This document shows positions 48,144 to 61,289 of a stretch of DNA of 64,000 nt, one piece after another. The notes below the pieces were generated by a model. It was not told the origin of the DNA, made no database searches, and worked only from the letters and a program-made list of their open reading frames with translations. Each line of letters starts with the position of its first letter. The first letter of the stretch is position 1. The DNA lies in assembly GCF_008831285.2 (NCBI RefSeq), contig NC_045143.1, forward strand, positions 5,589,503 to 5,653,502, given 5' to 3'. This DNA comes from Nymphaea colorata (Eukaryota > Streptophyta > Magnoliopsida > Nymphaeales > Nymphaeaceae). Made by a program: the position numbers and the translations under genes.

Positions 48144-49286
48144 GATAGAGAGAGAGAGAGAGAGAGAGCTATCGAACCCTTATATGTGGACTTGATGGAA
48201 ATCATCTAGGCTGTCAATTCAAGAAATCGGATGATGGAGGTTCAATTGCAAATAAAGAAGGCAAACTGCTTTTGAAAGAGTCCAAAATACCCTTCAAAAG
48301 ATGAGAGAGAGAGAGAGAGATGGAAACAAAAAACAAAATTCCTTGTCTTTTTTTGAGGGGTATATGGATTCTTAAAAAAACAGTTTGCCTTCTATGTTTG
48401 TAACTTAATCTCCACTAAGTGATCTCCTTGCAATCAATGGCCTAGCTTGTATATGAGGATTTAGTAGATCATTTTCTTATATGTATATGTATATGTAATA
48501 TATATATATATGTAAAGAGAGAGAGAGAAGAAGAAAAAAACCTGAACCATGACTCTGGCATTTATTTGTCAAAATGACAGCTGATTTGAGCCATCCGATC
48601 TGGCTCAGATGCTGGCTCTTGTCTTATGTGTTTTTTTTTAATATTTTTTAACATCTCCTCACCCCCCTCCTCGGCGGCATGATTTTATCAATCCTTCCCT
48701 CGCTCCCTCATCCACAAGCACTGGCGCCTTTCCCTGACACCGTTGGGGAAAGGCGTTGGAGGCCACCTCCCTCTCCTTCCCAAATCTAGTGGGAAGAGGG
48801 AGGGAGGAAACAGATGGGTGGATTATTCCACCCATCTCCACCACCACCGCACTACGCCTCACCGGTGGGCCTGTCTATGTCGAGGAAAGGGGCTGGCGGC
48901 TGCTGGTACTTGTAGATGAAATGAGGCATTGGGGAGAGAGGGAATGTTAAAAAATATATATATATATATATATAAAAGAAGCCAGCATCTCAGCCATCCC
49001 ATCTCAAGATCGGACGACTCAGATCAACTGTCATTTCGACAAATAAATGCCGGATTCATGGTTCAGTTTCTCTCTCTCTCTCTCTCTCTCTTATATATAT
49101 ATATACATCCCAAAAGTGAGTTCAAAATCTTCTAGTTCATGTGAGGCTTAAGGCATAACATGTCTTCCTTCTTTCTCTTGCTTTTGCCAGTTCATAGCTC
49201 AACCAGGAATTGAGCATCTCATGACAGTGGAGATGGTTAAAGAAGCAAGCAATTGGTTTGATAAGTTTCTCAATGTAAGTTGGTAG
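43128..49286 (+). CDS. Alpha/beta-hydrolase superfamily protein (dienelactone-hydrolase-like)
   Basis: Thirteen exons: 43128-43395, 43498-43571, 43713-43793, 44290-44415, 44492-44578, 45066-45119, 46161-46251, 46342-46412, 46509-46578, 47480-47532, 47657-47750, 47984-48081 and 49191-49286. They give 420 residues. The nucleophile elbow is GITGESLGGMHAWF (Ser in GESLG). The likely acid is in GQDDPRCPIGG and the His in PGIEHLM, a complete catalytic triad order. Other conserved stretches are SRGYVAVAVDARYHGER and VWDRIAPGLAHQFDAP. The substrate is unknown; plant relatives are annotated only as alpha/beta-hydrolases. From the ATG at 43128 about 65 residues rich in Ser/Arg/Phe precede MEALSPESF, resembling an organelle transit peptide; MEALSPESF could be an alternative start. 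The exon 1 donor looks like GC. Exon 2 may end 3 bases earlier. Confidence 0.9.
46953..47098. repeat. 73-bp tandem duplication in hydrolase intron
   Basis: GGATACAAAGAAAATGCATG at 46953 recurs as GGATACGAAGAAGATGCATG at 47026, followed by ACTTGGTTCTTGGTTCATG in both copies. The copies differ by several bases, so it is not recent. Confidence 0.85.
48092..48168. repeat. Compound microsatellite (ACAT)n(AT)n(AG)n
   Basis: The three simple repeats are contiguous and lie 10 bases after the donor of exon 12, at the 5' side of two foldback elements. Confidence 0.95.
48207..48445. mobile_element. Imperfect foldback element in hydrolase intron
   Basis: The left arm (48207-48301) pairs with the right arm (about 48350-48445). 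AGAAGGCAAACTG near 48257 and its exact complement CAGTTTGCCTTCT near 48381 anchor the pairing, and CTAGGC and GCCTAG mark the outer ends. The loop holds a GA tract. There are no coding features. It is probably a MITE. Confidence 0.6.
48498..49106. mobile_element. 609-bp foldback element with about 130-bp inverted arms
   Basis: The left arm 48498-48630 (GAGAGA tract, CTGAACCATGACTCTGGCAT, TTATTTGTCAAAATGACAG, CAGATGCTGGCT) is the imperfect complement of 48974-49106. Pairing continues more weakly into the GC-rich centre, where CATCCACAAGCACTGGCGCC on the left matches the complement of the right side near 48900. The centre is far richer in G and C than the surrounding intron. No target duplication could be set, because both ends are AT/GA microsatellites. 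Confidence 0.65.
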
Positions 49287-52200
49287 CCTACTCTCTCTTG
49301 AAGCTGGTTAGGCTTGTCTTTGTCAAACTGGAATATGAATGTAAGTCGCCCTTGGTTTGTGGCGTTTATTTATATACTCACCGCAGCTTGAATTGGCTAG
49401 TCCACCTGAATAACTATACAAAATTCTAGTGGCTGTAATAATGAGGTGGCTAGTGCTTTATTTATGTCATGAGGAAATAAATGAAGAAATAAAAAACTAC
49501 GTGTAAGACCTTGTTTTTTTTCATTTCAAACTACTGCCATGTTATGTTGTAAGGATAGCATTTTTCGTGTTGCCCGCATGTTATCAAATAGCAAAATTTG
49601 TGCTTCTTACAAGGTTTTTTGCCTTTCGAAGCCACTAAATTGTGAATTGCGCCTCAAAACAGTCTCTTGATTCCAGCACTTCTACTGGAAGAGAACCGCT
49701 TTGATTTTCAAGCCTTCGCTGAAAAGTTTGGACGTGGTTTTCCAAAAGATAATTGGTTCTAGGCAGGTCATTACTTCTTTATCAAATCCGAGTTTGGTTT
49801 TGCTCTTTCCGCGAAGCAAAAGTACAGTTGTGTGATTTACGATGGTGAATAGTATTGTAGAACGCTTGAAAATGTAGCCATGCATTTGGGAAAAGTAAGG
49901 TTTTGCATTTTGTGTGAACCGTAATGGCTCTCAACCAATATCTCACCATTTTAATTTGAAGTCTTTGAAGTCTGGGCATCGGGCCGGGCCGGCCCGACAC
50001 CTAAAACTTGGTCTCGGGTTCGACCCAACTATTAAAACCCGGGTTTGGTTTGGGTTTGACTCTATTAAATTTAAAAGTATATAATTTTAATATAAAATAA
50101 TATATAAATATAATTAATTGTAATAAAATATTATATTTATATATATATAAATTAATAAAATAAATTATCAAGCCCACCAAGACTTATTGGGCCACCCGTA
50201 ATGGCCCGATAAATTGTTGGGCCGACTTGGTGCCTTTTTTTTCGGGCTCAGACTCGAGTCGGGCCGAGTACCGGGTACTCGTCGGTAGTCTGGCCCGGTG
50301 CCCAACCTTAGTTTGAAGGCGTTTTATATATTGAACTGAGTGTTTTTACATTGGAAAAAATTCAAAATTTTGGATTATATAATGTTTTCTCCAGCAGAAA
50401 AGGCCCCAGCATTGAAGATTGTAATATTGTAGTCATTCAGTTGGCTTTTTTCGATCTACAAGTGAGTTGCTCATACACACATAGGGTCGGTTATACCCAA
50501 TCTCGTAAATGGACTTAAAATCGTCTGTTTATTTTATGTTATTAATTTAAATAACGTATTTCTTTATCCTAAATTTGATGCATTTCGGCTATTTATACTT
50601 GGTTTATAAACAGACCATGATACACGTTGGATTTGGCGACTTAAAATCCAGTATATACTGGAACTAGCTATGCTTCGAGGTGATCTAAGATCTTGGGATA
50701 TTAGATCTTATAATGTTAGATCCAACTGAGATTTAGTGGTTGAAAGATGTAACATTACATTAAAGATTTATAAGGTTTTGCATCTTGAAATCCATGAGCT
50801 CAAGTCAAACTCCCTTCCATCTGACTTGAGATCTATGGAGGAGGCATAATGGTGTTCTTAAATCCACTATTCTCAAATCTACAATTTATTAGAACCATGC
50901 TTTTATAGTGAATTCCTTGTCAAAGACTATCAGATCTAAGCTCCGGGATAATCAAATATTCCAAAAGGAAACCGATTCTCGTATTTTTTCAATTCATAAA
51001 GTTAAAGTTAAGATCGTAACTCTCTTCATCTTTTTGGGTTGCTTGGGAACTTCTCGTATCCAATTACCTTTTGCGGCCGTTTGGCAACAACAAAACTAAC
51101 ATAAAGTTATATGAATCTAATCAAAGATTGAGACAGATTCATGGATTACTAAAACATAGTGTTTCATGAATTTGTCTTAATGTTCCTATAAATTCGCTTC
51201 AATTTTTGTGATACATTCAGCAGATTCATGAAATACTAAAACATAGTGACATATGAATTTGCTTCAATCTTTGAAATACTTAGTATTCCTATTACCAAAA
51301 TGCCTCTTTTGGAATGCATTTCAAATCCAATATCTTTAAACCCATGGGGTTTATGTGACATAGCATGTTTAATATAGCAAATTCTCTACATTCGATGTAA
51401 CGAATGATATTTTCCATTTACCTTTTCTTCTTTCATTTACTTTTCTTTTCTCACATTTGGCAGGGAATTTATTTTTAATTTTTTGGGTTTTTTCCTTTAT
51501 GGGAAAGAGATTGGTTTTTATAAATTTTTAATAATGTAATAGGTAGGCCCAAGCAAAGGGCCAGTAGCTGGTTCTTTTTTGTGGGCGCGTGTATTGTAAT
51601 TCACCAAAAACGCAAGGGAAAAGGAGTGTCTTTCAATCTTTCTCATTTTGGCATCAGATTCCACAACAAATTCCAGATCCTAGCAAATTAAAGCTTTTAG
51701 ATCAAACATAACAACTACACATTTACGTTACCAAATTATTTGGCCTATTGAAAAATTTAGATCTACCAACCTTTGAGGAGATCTAACAACACCAGTATTT
51801 TTTATTGTTTTGTTTTGTTTTTTGTTTTTTCTCAACCAATTCGATGGATGGCCACAATTATTACTTATAAATTGGCCTAAGGTCCGGTACCTACCAAGTT
51901 TTTGTAAATTTTTTTAACTGTAATAATGTTTTATTAGATATCGGACTTTCGACCTCTTTCAATTCAAGGAATTTTAGAACTATTCACGGAATTCTAACTC
52001 TAAAGCCATTTGATTTAAGAATTTGGACTTCCATGTAAACGCATTTTTTCCCATACTTGGCGCATTTTAACAATCATGATCTTGTCAAGGCTCTGCTAAG
52101 CCTTCATCAACAGCAAGAAATTGTTCAACTACAGAGGAAGAAATCACTCGAATGTTACCCGAAACATCGATCTGCCGTTGTTTTCCCTCCCATTTTTCTT

Positions 52201-52350
52201 ATTTTCAATGAGGCGTCGAAGGGAAAACAAATGACAATAGAATAATGAACAAGTAAATTGGAAAGGAAGAAAGAAAACGTGGGGAGAAGAAAACAGGAAA
52301 GGAGAGAAAGAGAGGGAAAAGCCTGCGACGAGGGAAGAACGAAAGCAGCG
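49287..52350. other. Intergenic between hydrolase and golgin genes
   Basis: This AT-rich DNA holds no recognised gene. It contains the element at 49971-50310 and short frames of low complexity. The purine-rich stretch from about 52250 begins the golgin leader. Confidence 0.6.
49971..50310. mobile_element. 340-bp hAT-type MITE, same family as 30571
   Basis: The left end TCTGGGCATCGGGCCGGG is the imperfect inverse of the right end CTGGCCCGGTGCCCAACCTTA. The flanks are CTTTGAAG (49963-49970) and GTTTGAAG (50311-50318), an 8-bp duplication with one mismatch. The centre is AT-rich with GGGCC-rich flanks, as at 30571. Confidence 0.8.
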
Positions 52351-52644
52351 AACAGTTCGATTTCTTGGCAGGAGATCGAAAGTTCGCGAGCTTCCCGTGG
52401 TCTGATCTCTTTCGTTCTATTCTGCTTTAACCGCTACCCGCCAATTCTACTTTCGATTTCTCATCGTCGTCGACTCTTCGGTGGATTCAGATTTCTGGAA
52501 TTGGGGGGCCTCTTTTTTGGTTGGTTCGATCGCGTTTTGTATCTCCTGATTGGCAATTGGAGAACAATTTTTGGGCTTCGTGGCGAATCACGAGAAGAGA
52601 TGGAGATGCTTGTGTTCTGAGAGGGTTAGCCAAATCGCTTGGGG
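52351..52644 (+). promoter_or_regulatory. Golgin gene 5' leader
   Basis: This mixed-composition sequence lies directly upstream of the golgin start codon, following a GA-rich stretch at 52260-52330. An upstream ATG frame (52258-52620) ends before the start codon. The transcription start is unknown. Confidence 0.4.
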
Positions 52645-55600
52645 ATGGCGTGGCTGGGAAAGGTTTCCCTGGGAGGCTTCCCGGATCTGGCCGGGGCGGT
52701 GACGAAGCTGAGCGAGAGCGTTAAGAATATCGAGAAGAATTTCGACAGCGCGCTCGGACTCGAGGAGAAACCCGACGCCGCCGAAGGTAAGTTCCAGCAT
52801 CTGCAATTCTCTTCCTGCAGCTTTAATCGTTGCTGTGTTTCCTGGAAAATCGGGATGTTTCTCCTTCTAATCACTTCGTCGGATCCATGAGTCTAGAAAA
52901 TATGAATTCCCGATAATGTGACAAGCGTGGTGATCTGGATCTTTCTAGTGCATGAACTAAAATACCGAAATTTGTTTCGTAACTGATGGTGCCAAATGTG
53001 TTTCAGACTGCTACCGTAGTTGCAAATTTCTGTCATCTATCAGCAGTTGGCATTAGTCAGACTCACGAAACCAATTCCTCCTTTGCCAAATTAATTATCA
53101 AGTTCAACTTGGAAAACGCGAATTTTCCTCCGTCTTTTGTTTTTTAATTCTCTTTCGCTTTTATGATATAGCGGATGGATCAACATTCTTAATACAGTAA
53201 TTAAAATGGAGCACTTCGGCCGTCTGTTCCTTTTATAAATTCAATTGTTGATTCTTTTGATACGGCGTCTCTTTGCTGGCTGGCTATGCAACACAATGTA
53301 CATTTGCTTGTACGGATAGAGAAACTCAGGAAGGCGCCCGCTCCCCTCCCCTCTTCTTTCTTTAAATATTGAGCACGAATGATGTAAATGAGGTCAAGGG
53401 TACATTTTTTCGAGTGTTCTCTTGCATGAAATTCTTTGTTTCTCTAAATCTGGCGTCCCCATGGCTTTTGTTTTAGGATACAAATCCAAGCTCAATAAAA
53501 GATGAGTGTTCTGATGATTTTCGACAAGAGTGGAATTCCATTCGTTTCTAGTCCTTGACAGCTAGTTCTTAAATGAATCAAATGCCCTCTCTCTAATTTA
53601 AACTCACGTTAAGCAGCGATATTTTTGGGTCTTTCTTTTTCTTTTCCTTTTTCATGCAGTGCTTATTTGAGTTTTTCTTTTGTGCGTTTAAGAGTCAGGA
53701 TCATCATGGGTTTCATCGGAGACAAAGACAATATTCAACCCAGTTATGGCTTTTATGGGACAAAGGACTGAAAACAATGAACCTGTTGTAAATGTTGAGC
53801 CTCCCCAAAAGCCATCTTTGCTTAAGGAGCAAGTTGAGCCCTCATCTGAACATGTTTCTCAACAGACTGCTTCATCACTGGAAACAGGAGAGGAAAAGCA
53901 TGGAATTGTGGGAGCGCCAGATATTCAAACTGTCGAAGACACATCTGCAGGTGACAAACCAAGTGAAGATCAGAGTATATCTGATCTGTCAAAGGAGGAC
54001 CAAGAACATAACTCCCAGGTTTTACCTACTGAACAGGATCTTTCTCCAACAAAACAGGAAGAAGCACCAGTTGCTGTTCAGTCATTTGAGCCAAAAGATA
54101 GTGCCAAAGTCTCACCTGGGGATGGGCCTGCAAGTGGAGGTCTTGGTAAGACTGATAAGGAATTCCCAGAGTCAGCAACTATCAGTGAAGAAGTACATCC
54201 AGAGCCTGAGCCCTTGTATTCTGGTGGTGTTCAGGAGAGCAACAGTGCAGAAATGACAAACTGCCTCTGTGAAAAAGTTTCTGTGCCCCATGGTGAAGCG
54301 TTGGATACTCAGGAACCAAGTGTTGCATGTGACTCTACCGATGTCCCTTCTACAATTCCTGTGAGCAATGAAAACCCTACGGAGCTTTTAACCAATTTAT
54401 CAGACACGATCACATCTAGGCAGGAAACACATGCTGTAAAAGATGTGGTAGATGATAGTGCATCAGTTGTTCCAACAGTTTGTAGAGAAAATGAAAGTGA
54501 CAACAGAAACCAAACCCTGAGCCCAGAGATAAATACACCTGATTCTGTGGATTGTGGTTTTGAAGCGGAGAAGCTAAGGGCAGAGATGAAAATGATGGAA
54601 GCAGCATTGCAAGGAGCAGCAAGGCAGGCTCAGGTGCCTTCTTTTTCAATCCTTTTGCACATTTGGAGTTCTCCAATGCTTTAATGACTATATCTCATTC
54701 TTCCTGATAGTTTGTTTGTGTCGTTTGCATGATATTTGGAATTGGGGCCTTATGCAGGCAAAAGCTGATGAGATTGCAAAGCTTATGAATGAAAATGAGC
54801 AACTTAAGTCTGCTATTGAGGATCTGAAGGTACCTAAAGGCTTGTGCTTTTGTTGTTTCCATCATTGAGTGATTAATGGTCCTGACTTCCAATGATGCAT
54901 TGATTTAAGTTGATTTTTAATTGTCTTTAAATATACACAAGTTGGCAGTTTTTTACTTCATAATCATGCCTGAACAGTTTGGAAAATTACAACATTGGAG
55001 AATATGTTCTTTTTTTTTTTTCCTACCTTAAACCAAAGATTCCCCTGTGTAGTCTTCTTTCAATGGAAATGAAAGTTCATGTAAATTATTCTGCTATAAG
55101 TCTCTTAAAAATGGGCTATACATGGAAATAGAAAAGGGCTGTTAGAAGATAGTTTCCCGTAGGGTATTATCCTTTTCACCCTAACAAGTAACAAACCTGA
55201 AAAAGAAGTAAGAGGGTATGGTGGAGGATTGTTACCTTCGAATCTTATTTACTCCAAAATTCCATTTTAGATAATACTGTTTGTGACAGTATAATAATTT
55301 ATGCTTGAGATAGTGTAATAACAGTTTCAAGATCTTGTGATAGAAGGGAAACCTTTATAGCATGATATCCATATAATGCTGGTATGGATTTCTTATGGGT
55401 AGGGTATTGCTGTGAAAGCTAATATATGAGGTTCTAGAAACAAATGCATTAATATGTAAAAAAAGTTGTTATTACTGGAAATATGTTAAATGGTACTAAG
55501 AATTTGTAAATGCTTTTGACTACACCTTCTATCATGTGGTGTATCCATGTATCTTGTCATTCTTCTTGACAACTTGTAAGACTAAGAGTTTCGACCTGGC

Positions 55601-58600
55601 CGAAATCATGTTATGCTGGTATGGTACCAACAAAATCCCTACTTTATCTTTCAACCTTGTTCATATGGTTGATTATGCAATTCTTGTTGTAAGATACTTA
55701 CAATTTTTCTTTTACTTTTGATTCTTGACTTCAATACATGCTTTGTTGGGAAGCTGCTTTTTGTCTTTCTCATGGCACTTTATGCAATTAATTTAATTGA
55801 GCAGTGGAATTTGCTGAAGCATGAACCTTTCAGGTTTCGGGCTTTGCATTTGCTTCTTGCATGTATAAAATTGCTTCACTTATTGGGGCTTCCAGGAAAT
55901 CATTTGTGAAAATTCTGATTATTATTGTTAACTTTATAATCCTCAGAGGCGAACATCAGATGAAGAAGTAGATGCACTTCGGGAGGAATACCATCAAAGA
56001 GTGGCCACTCTTGAGAAGAAGGTATAGTTCTTCATATATCAGCCTTTTTCAGTTTTCCCCTTGAATGAAAATGTGGAATTCTTATAGGACAGCCTCCTAG
56101 GCCGATGGTATGTATGCACATTGATAACTTGTTGGATCCCAAGGATAGTAAGCTGGATAGAGAGATTATAATAACTATGGGGACTGAATCCCTATTGAGC
56201 TTGTCTATGAGAACCTGGTAGTCGACAAAAGAGGTCTAGGAGAACTTGGTTCATTCTGGTTACTTCGGTAGAACCATTTTGTTTACTGCCTTTGGGATAA
56301 CATTTCTTCAAATAGTAGATAGGAAAGCAGTGTTCACTGGTAAATTACAGGCTTACCCTGTTAGCAGAAATTTACACTGACATTGCTATATCATTTTCAG
56401 AGTTTAAAAATGGTGCATTGGTCAGTGGTCACCAATACCATAAGGTTAACTAACTTTCTTGCTGGAAACGAGTTTACCAATTAACAAAATTTATTGATCT
56501 TACCGATAGCCTTCTGCATGTTCATGTATAAATATCTGAAGTGGTTCTTTATATTGGTTTCAGGTGTATGCTCTTACAAGAGAAAGGGATGCACTCAGGA
56601 GAGAGCAAAGCAGGAAAAGTGATGCAGCTGCTCTTTTAAAGGAAAAGGATGAGATTATCAGCCAAGTTATGGCGGAAGGTAATTTTCTACTAGGCATTAT
56701 GCTTAGCATGGTTATATCTAGCCACACACTTGAGCATGGAGCAGGATTGGTGGGTGAAATGTCTAACCAATCAATGGTTGGTTATTGGGCTATTCCATCC
56801 ATGACTAAATGTAACTCACTATCAAACAATTAAGTTCCTTGTAATCCTCGTCAATATTGTTGGAAAATTTAAGTTCAGTGTGGGGCTTGACTAGTGACTA
56901 GTTGTGCTTTGCTGTTTGAATTGAATGTTCTGGTAGTCTCTTGCTGTTCAAAATAGTAGCTAATGTTTGTCATCAGGGGCAGAGCCTGCAGGGGCCATGC
57001 CCACCATCTCTCCAATCTGAAAAAAAAAAAAATTGCATGGAAATTTCATTTGGCCTATATAAAAATGTTGAAAAGTTATATTTCGGCCCATGTTAAAATT
57101 TTGAAACTATAATTCAGCCCCCCTATTGAAAAATTCCTGGTTCCACCCCTGTTTCTCATTATTTTGCTTTTGATCTAACCCTTCAGTAGTTTCTTGTGTG
57201 GGATGCTTATTGAAATTATCAGTGTCATTTCTTTTTGTTGATTTTAAAACCAATTTTAAATTTTTAGTTGGATTTGAAAGGTATGTACTTTGTGCCGTTT
57301 GTGGAATGGTGCAGGTGAGGAACTTTCTAAAAAGCAAGCTACCCAGGAAGCAACAATTAGGAAATTAAGAGCACAGGTATTAAAAGCTTTAGCATTATTT
57401 TCCTCTCTGTTTCCGACTCTAATTTTGACATTTTCTAATGGAACATTAGGTCAGGGAATTTGAAGAAGAGAAACAGAGGCTTGCTTCCAGGATTCAGGTA
57501 AATTAGTGGCATACATGACCTTTTATTTTGGTTTTTATTGCATGTTGAATAAATGTCACTTTCTTATCCAAATATGTATTTTAGAGCCTAAGGGTATTCT
57601 ATGTTAATCATATATTGTCTTTAACCTGTGGATATAGTGGAAGAACTCAGACATGCTTTTCTATGTAAATTAGTATTTCTTTTTTCTGGTGCCAACTCGA
57701 ATTCCGGGACTTGTCCTGAGGCCTGTGGTGCTCTGGAAAGTGCCAAGCATCGTCATAGTTTTTCTTCTTTGTGGTATTTCTAACTCAAAATTGGTTTAAT
57801 TTATATTGCCAAAAGGTAAATATCTATTATCTTAAGGGCATGTGTGGGTGTTGGAATAAATGTTCTGGGACAGATCTTCTGTCTCGATCATACACTCCTC
57901 ATTTAAAAGTGGTGGATGGTATCACAAGGCACCCTCTAGATCTTCCACAAAACTTTCACATCCCTGGGGTGTGACAAAAAGTGAAGGTGGAAAATTATCA
58001 AGTTGTTTCATCTCAGACCTTTCCCACAACTAGTCAAACAAGTGCTAAAAAAGTATTGTGACTGTCTCTGTTGCAAGGACTACAGTAGAGTTTAGATGTA
58101 AAGTACTTTATATGTACAATTGGGCCTCTTGTATAGGGTGATCAGCATGAATATGGAACACTGTCCTCGGTGGTTCTGCCCATAACTTCTGTCGATTTAG
58201 TATATCTATGTAAGACAAGATTTTACCATTTTGGGCTGATTAGGAAAGATTTTTTTTTCCTGTTCTGAGAACACTCTTAAGCTATTGAAAGTTCTTGGAC
58301 TAGTTTCCCAATATCTTCAATTTCATCTAGCAGTTTTGTTGGAATCATTTGTGTTAGCTGGTCATTGGATAGAATGATATTATTATTATTTTACTCATAC
58401 AAAGTTAAAATTTATAGTTGACTGGATTTGAGTGAGCTCTAGTTTTTATGCCAATTTCTAAGAATCTGATTTCCAGGTGGAAGAAGCAAAAGTAGAGAGT
58501 ATAAAAAAAGACAAATCTGCAACAGAAAGATTGCTGCAAGAAACAGTGGAAAGGAGTCAAGCAGAGCTGGCTGCACAGAAGGAATTTTACACTAATGCTC

Positions 58601-61289
58601 TTAATGCAGCCAAGGAAGCTGAGGCCTTGGCAGAATCACGCGCAAACAGCGAAGCCAAAGCTGAACTTGAGCGTCGCTTACGTGAAGCTGGTGAGCGTGA
58701 AGCTACGTTGCTGCAAACAATTGAAGAACTACGTCAAACTCTAAGCAGAACAGAGCAGCAGGTGCATTTTTAATTCTCAAACCTAAATCTCTATCTGATA
58801 AAAGCCTGATGTTGTTTGCAATTAAACTGTAGGCTGTTTTTCGTGAAGATATTCTGCGTAGGGATATTGATGATCTCAAGAAATATTATCAAGTGAGCAT
58901 TTTGTCCATATGCTAACTACTTTAACTCTTAGACAAATTCATCATTGTTCTCCTACATAACTGCCTTGTTGCTCATCCTTAAATTCCAGGAAAGTGAGCG
59001 GCGATGTGAGGAGTTGAAAATGCAAGTGCCTGAGTCTACCAGGCCACTCTTAAGGCAGATTGAAGCCATGAAGGTAACAGTTTCCATTGTTGAAAAAGTT
59101 CTTTTGTTTTTTTTTTGCTGGTCATCTACTTCCCACGGTTATGTTGAACTAGTGAGCATGAAATTTCTGGATGGAGTGCATAACTTGCTTATTCTCAGTT
59201 AATAATGTTAGTTTGACCTTGAGGAGAAATTTCTCACTTTATGAACAGGAAGCAACAGCTAGACAGGCTGAAGCTTGGTCTGGTGTAGAGAAAAGCCTAA
59301 GAGATCGTCTGCAGGTTTGATGTACTTGTGTTACTGCCCTCAATACTTTTAACTGTGATAATGCTTCTTCCTTGTTTTTCACACAAAAAAAAAATTTTTG
59401 GTTGACAGGAGTCAGAGATTAAAGCTGCAACAGCTGAAGAAAGGGAGCGTTCTATGAGTGAACGCCTTTCGCAGACGTTATCCCGCATGGCTGTCTTAGA
59501 GGCACAGGTAATTATTTGTTTTATTAATAGATCTTTGAATATTATGCCAAGAAGTTTGTCAATAGAGAATCCTTGCACTTTATTTCAGGTTTCATGTCTT
59601 AGAACTGAGCAAACACAGTTGACCCGATCACTAGAGAAAGAAAGGCAGAGAGCATCTGAAAACAGGCAGGAATACCTAGCATTACAGGAAGCTGCTGCCA
59701 CTCATGAAGGCCGTGCCAAGCAGCTTGAAGATGAAATAAAGGAGCTCCGAAGTAAACATAAACGACAAATGCTTGAAGAAGCTGAGCATAGAGGACTTTT
59801 GGAGCAGGTGAACTTGCCATCTGTCCTATGCTGTTATAGGAATGTATCCATTTGACGTAAATGGCCTTTAATAACCAAAGCTGTAGTTGAAATCAACATG
59901 GAACTTGTTGAATTGTTTTTAAGATATTGCATATATATTCTGAAAATACTTGAGTAATATGAGTGGGCCCTGCTTCTATGCACAAGTAGCATGTGTTTTA
60001 AATGCCCACCGGCCTATCACAGCTTTTTAGTTGCTTGTGCTTCTCGTCAGTTTTAGTAAGGTTGAGTACTTGATCATCCTTACCATACCATGCATTCCTG
60101 AATTTTTGCTATGCTCATACTCATATCCTGAAAATGGTTACTGGCACTAGTTTAATCGCCAGAGAAAGGATCTTCAACTTCAGAACTTATCTAAATAGTT
60201 TAGACTATGCTGGTCTTTCAATGCCACATTTGGATTCTGGTATTTATTTTTATTAATAGCTTATACTAAATTATTAATCATGCCAGTCTATAGTATATTG
60301 CATGAAGGTTTTCTGGATACGTGATACATCTACTAAGTGGTTTTCTATACAAATGCAGGCTTCTAGAGGATCCTAAACAATCAATTACCTACTTATCAGG
60401 ATGAGAAAAAAGCCAAGTATAGTAGATATGGATCATGCTCCTTAGTGAATCATTTCAACGCCTCTGCACATTCTGAATTCTATCACAATGCATGCCATCA
60501 TCGATTCAAGCTACTAACGTGCTTGGGCGATTAGTGGGCGATTAGTTATTAAAATGAGAGCATCTCTTATCTTCCATTGAACTGTCTGCGATGCTAATTT
60601 AGCGATGATTTGTAATTCCTGGTATAATTCCAAAGACACTGCATTCAATTTGCTTCATATTCAGCCTCTGAGAGTAGCATGGGGCATTTGCATATTTGTG
60701 CTGTATTCTTCCATCATCATCTCTTGTCCTTCTAATTCTTGAGAAGGTTTGTGGGACTGCTGTTCTGTTACATGTTTGGCTCGATGGTATGTTGCTTTTG
60801 AATATTTAATAGACAGAGGAGTTGATCTTCATTGATATCAGTGCATATTATTGTCTAGGAGCTTGAACGAGAAAGGGCTGCTAAGCTAGAGCTGGAGAGG
60901 TTTTCTCATTTAAAGATATCTGTTCCAGCTGAACAAACTCCGATACCCAAGCATCTAAGTGCCCCTTATTATGATAATGGTATATATATTCCGAAATATT
61001 CTCTCTCAGTCTATTATTTTCAATTACATTTCCTTGTTACCTGTCAACAGGGATGGATATATCCCTCCGGAAACATTCAAGTGCTGGAAGCCTAAGGAAC
61101 ATGGAGGAAAGTTTTTACCTTCAGGCATCTTTGGATTCATCTGATAGTGCCACACCAGAAATAAAAACCCTGGCAGATGCAGCTATGTCACCATATTCTG
61201 GAAAAAGCATGACACCAAGTGCCATGGCACATATTGAATCTACACTGCGACTGAAGGATGGTGAACTTTCCTCTTATATGTCACGCTTG
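52645..61289 (+). CDS. GC5: Golgin candidate 5 / TMF-like coiled-coil protein, 3' end outside window
   Basis: Fifteen exons in view: 52645-52786, 53693-54633, 54758-54829, 55947-56021, 56564-56678, 57315-57376, 57450-57497, 58477-58761, 58833-58892, 58990-59073, 59249-59314, 59409-59507, 59589-59807, 60859-60979 and 61051-61289. Phases agree and give 876 codons. The start MAWLGKVSLGGFPDLAGAV, followed by KNIEKNFDSALGLEEK, is the signature of plant golgin candidate 5, the TMF/ARA160 homologue. Exon 2 encodes an acidic, Ser/Pro-rich region of about 310 residues. From exon 3 onward the protein is Glu/Lys/Ala-rich coiled coil. Relatives sit on the trans-Golgi as tethers, with a C-terminal TMF domain that binds Rab6/RabH. 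That C-terminal part lies beyond 64000. Confidence 0.94.
56974..57151. mobile_element. 178-bp hAT-type MITE in golgin intron
   Basis: The left end CAGGGGCAGAGCCTG and right end CCTGGTTCCACCCCTG are imperfect inverses. The flanks TTTGTCAT (56966-56973) and TTTCTCAT (57152-57159) are an 8-bp duplication with one mismatch. It shares GTTAAAATTTTGAAACTATA with the remnant at 29418. Confidence 0.85.

Noticed and set aside
3625-49100. Tandem direct repeats that might be a CRISPR array
   Set aside because: All repeats seen are microsatellites, tandem duplications or MITE ends. There is no array of spaced identical repeats, and the DNA is plant nuclear.
53792-54256. 154-codon frame inside golgin exon 2
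   Set aside because: It overlaps the recognised golgin frame in a different phase and has no family features.
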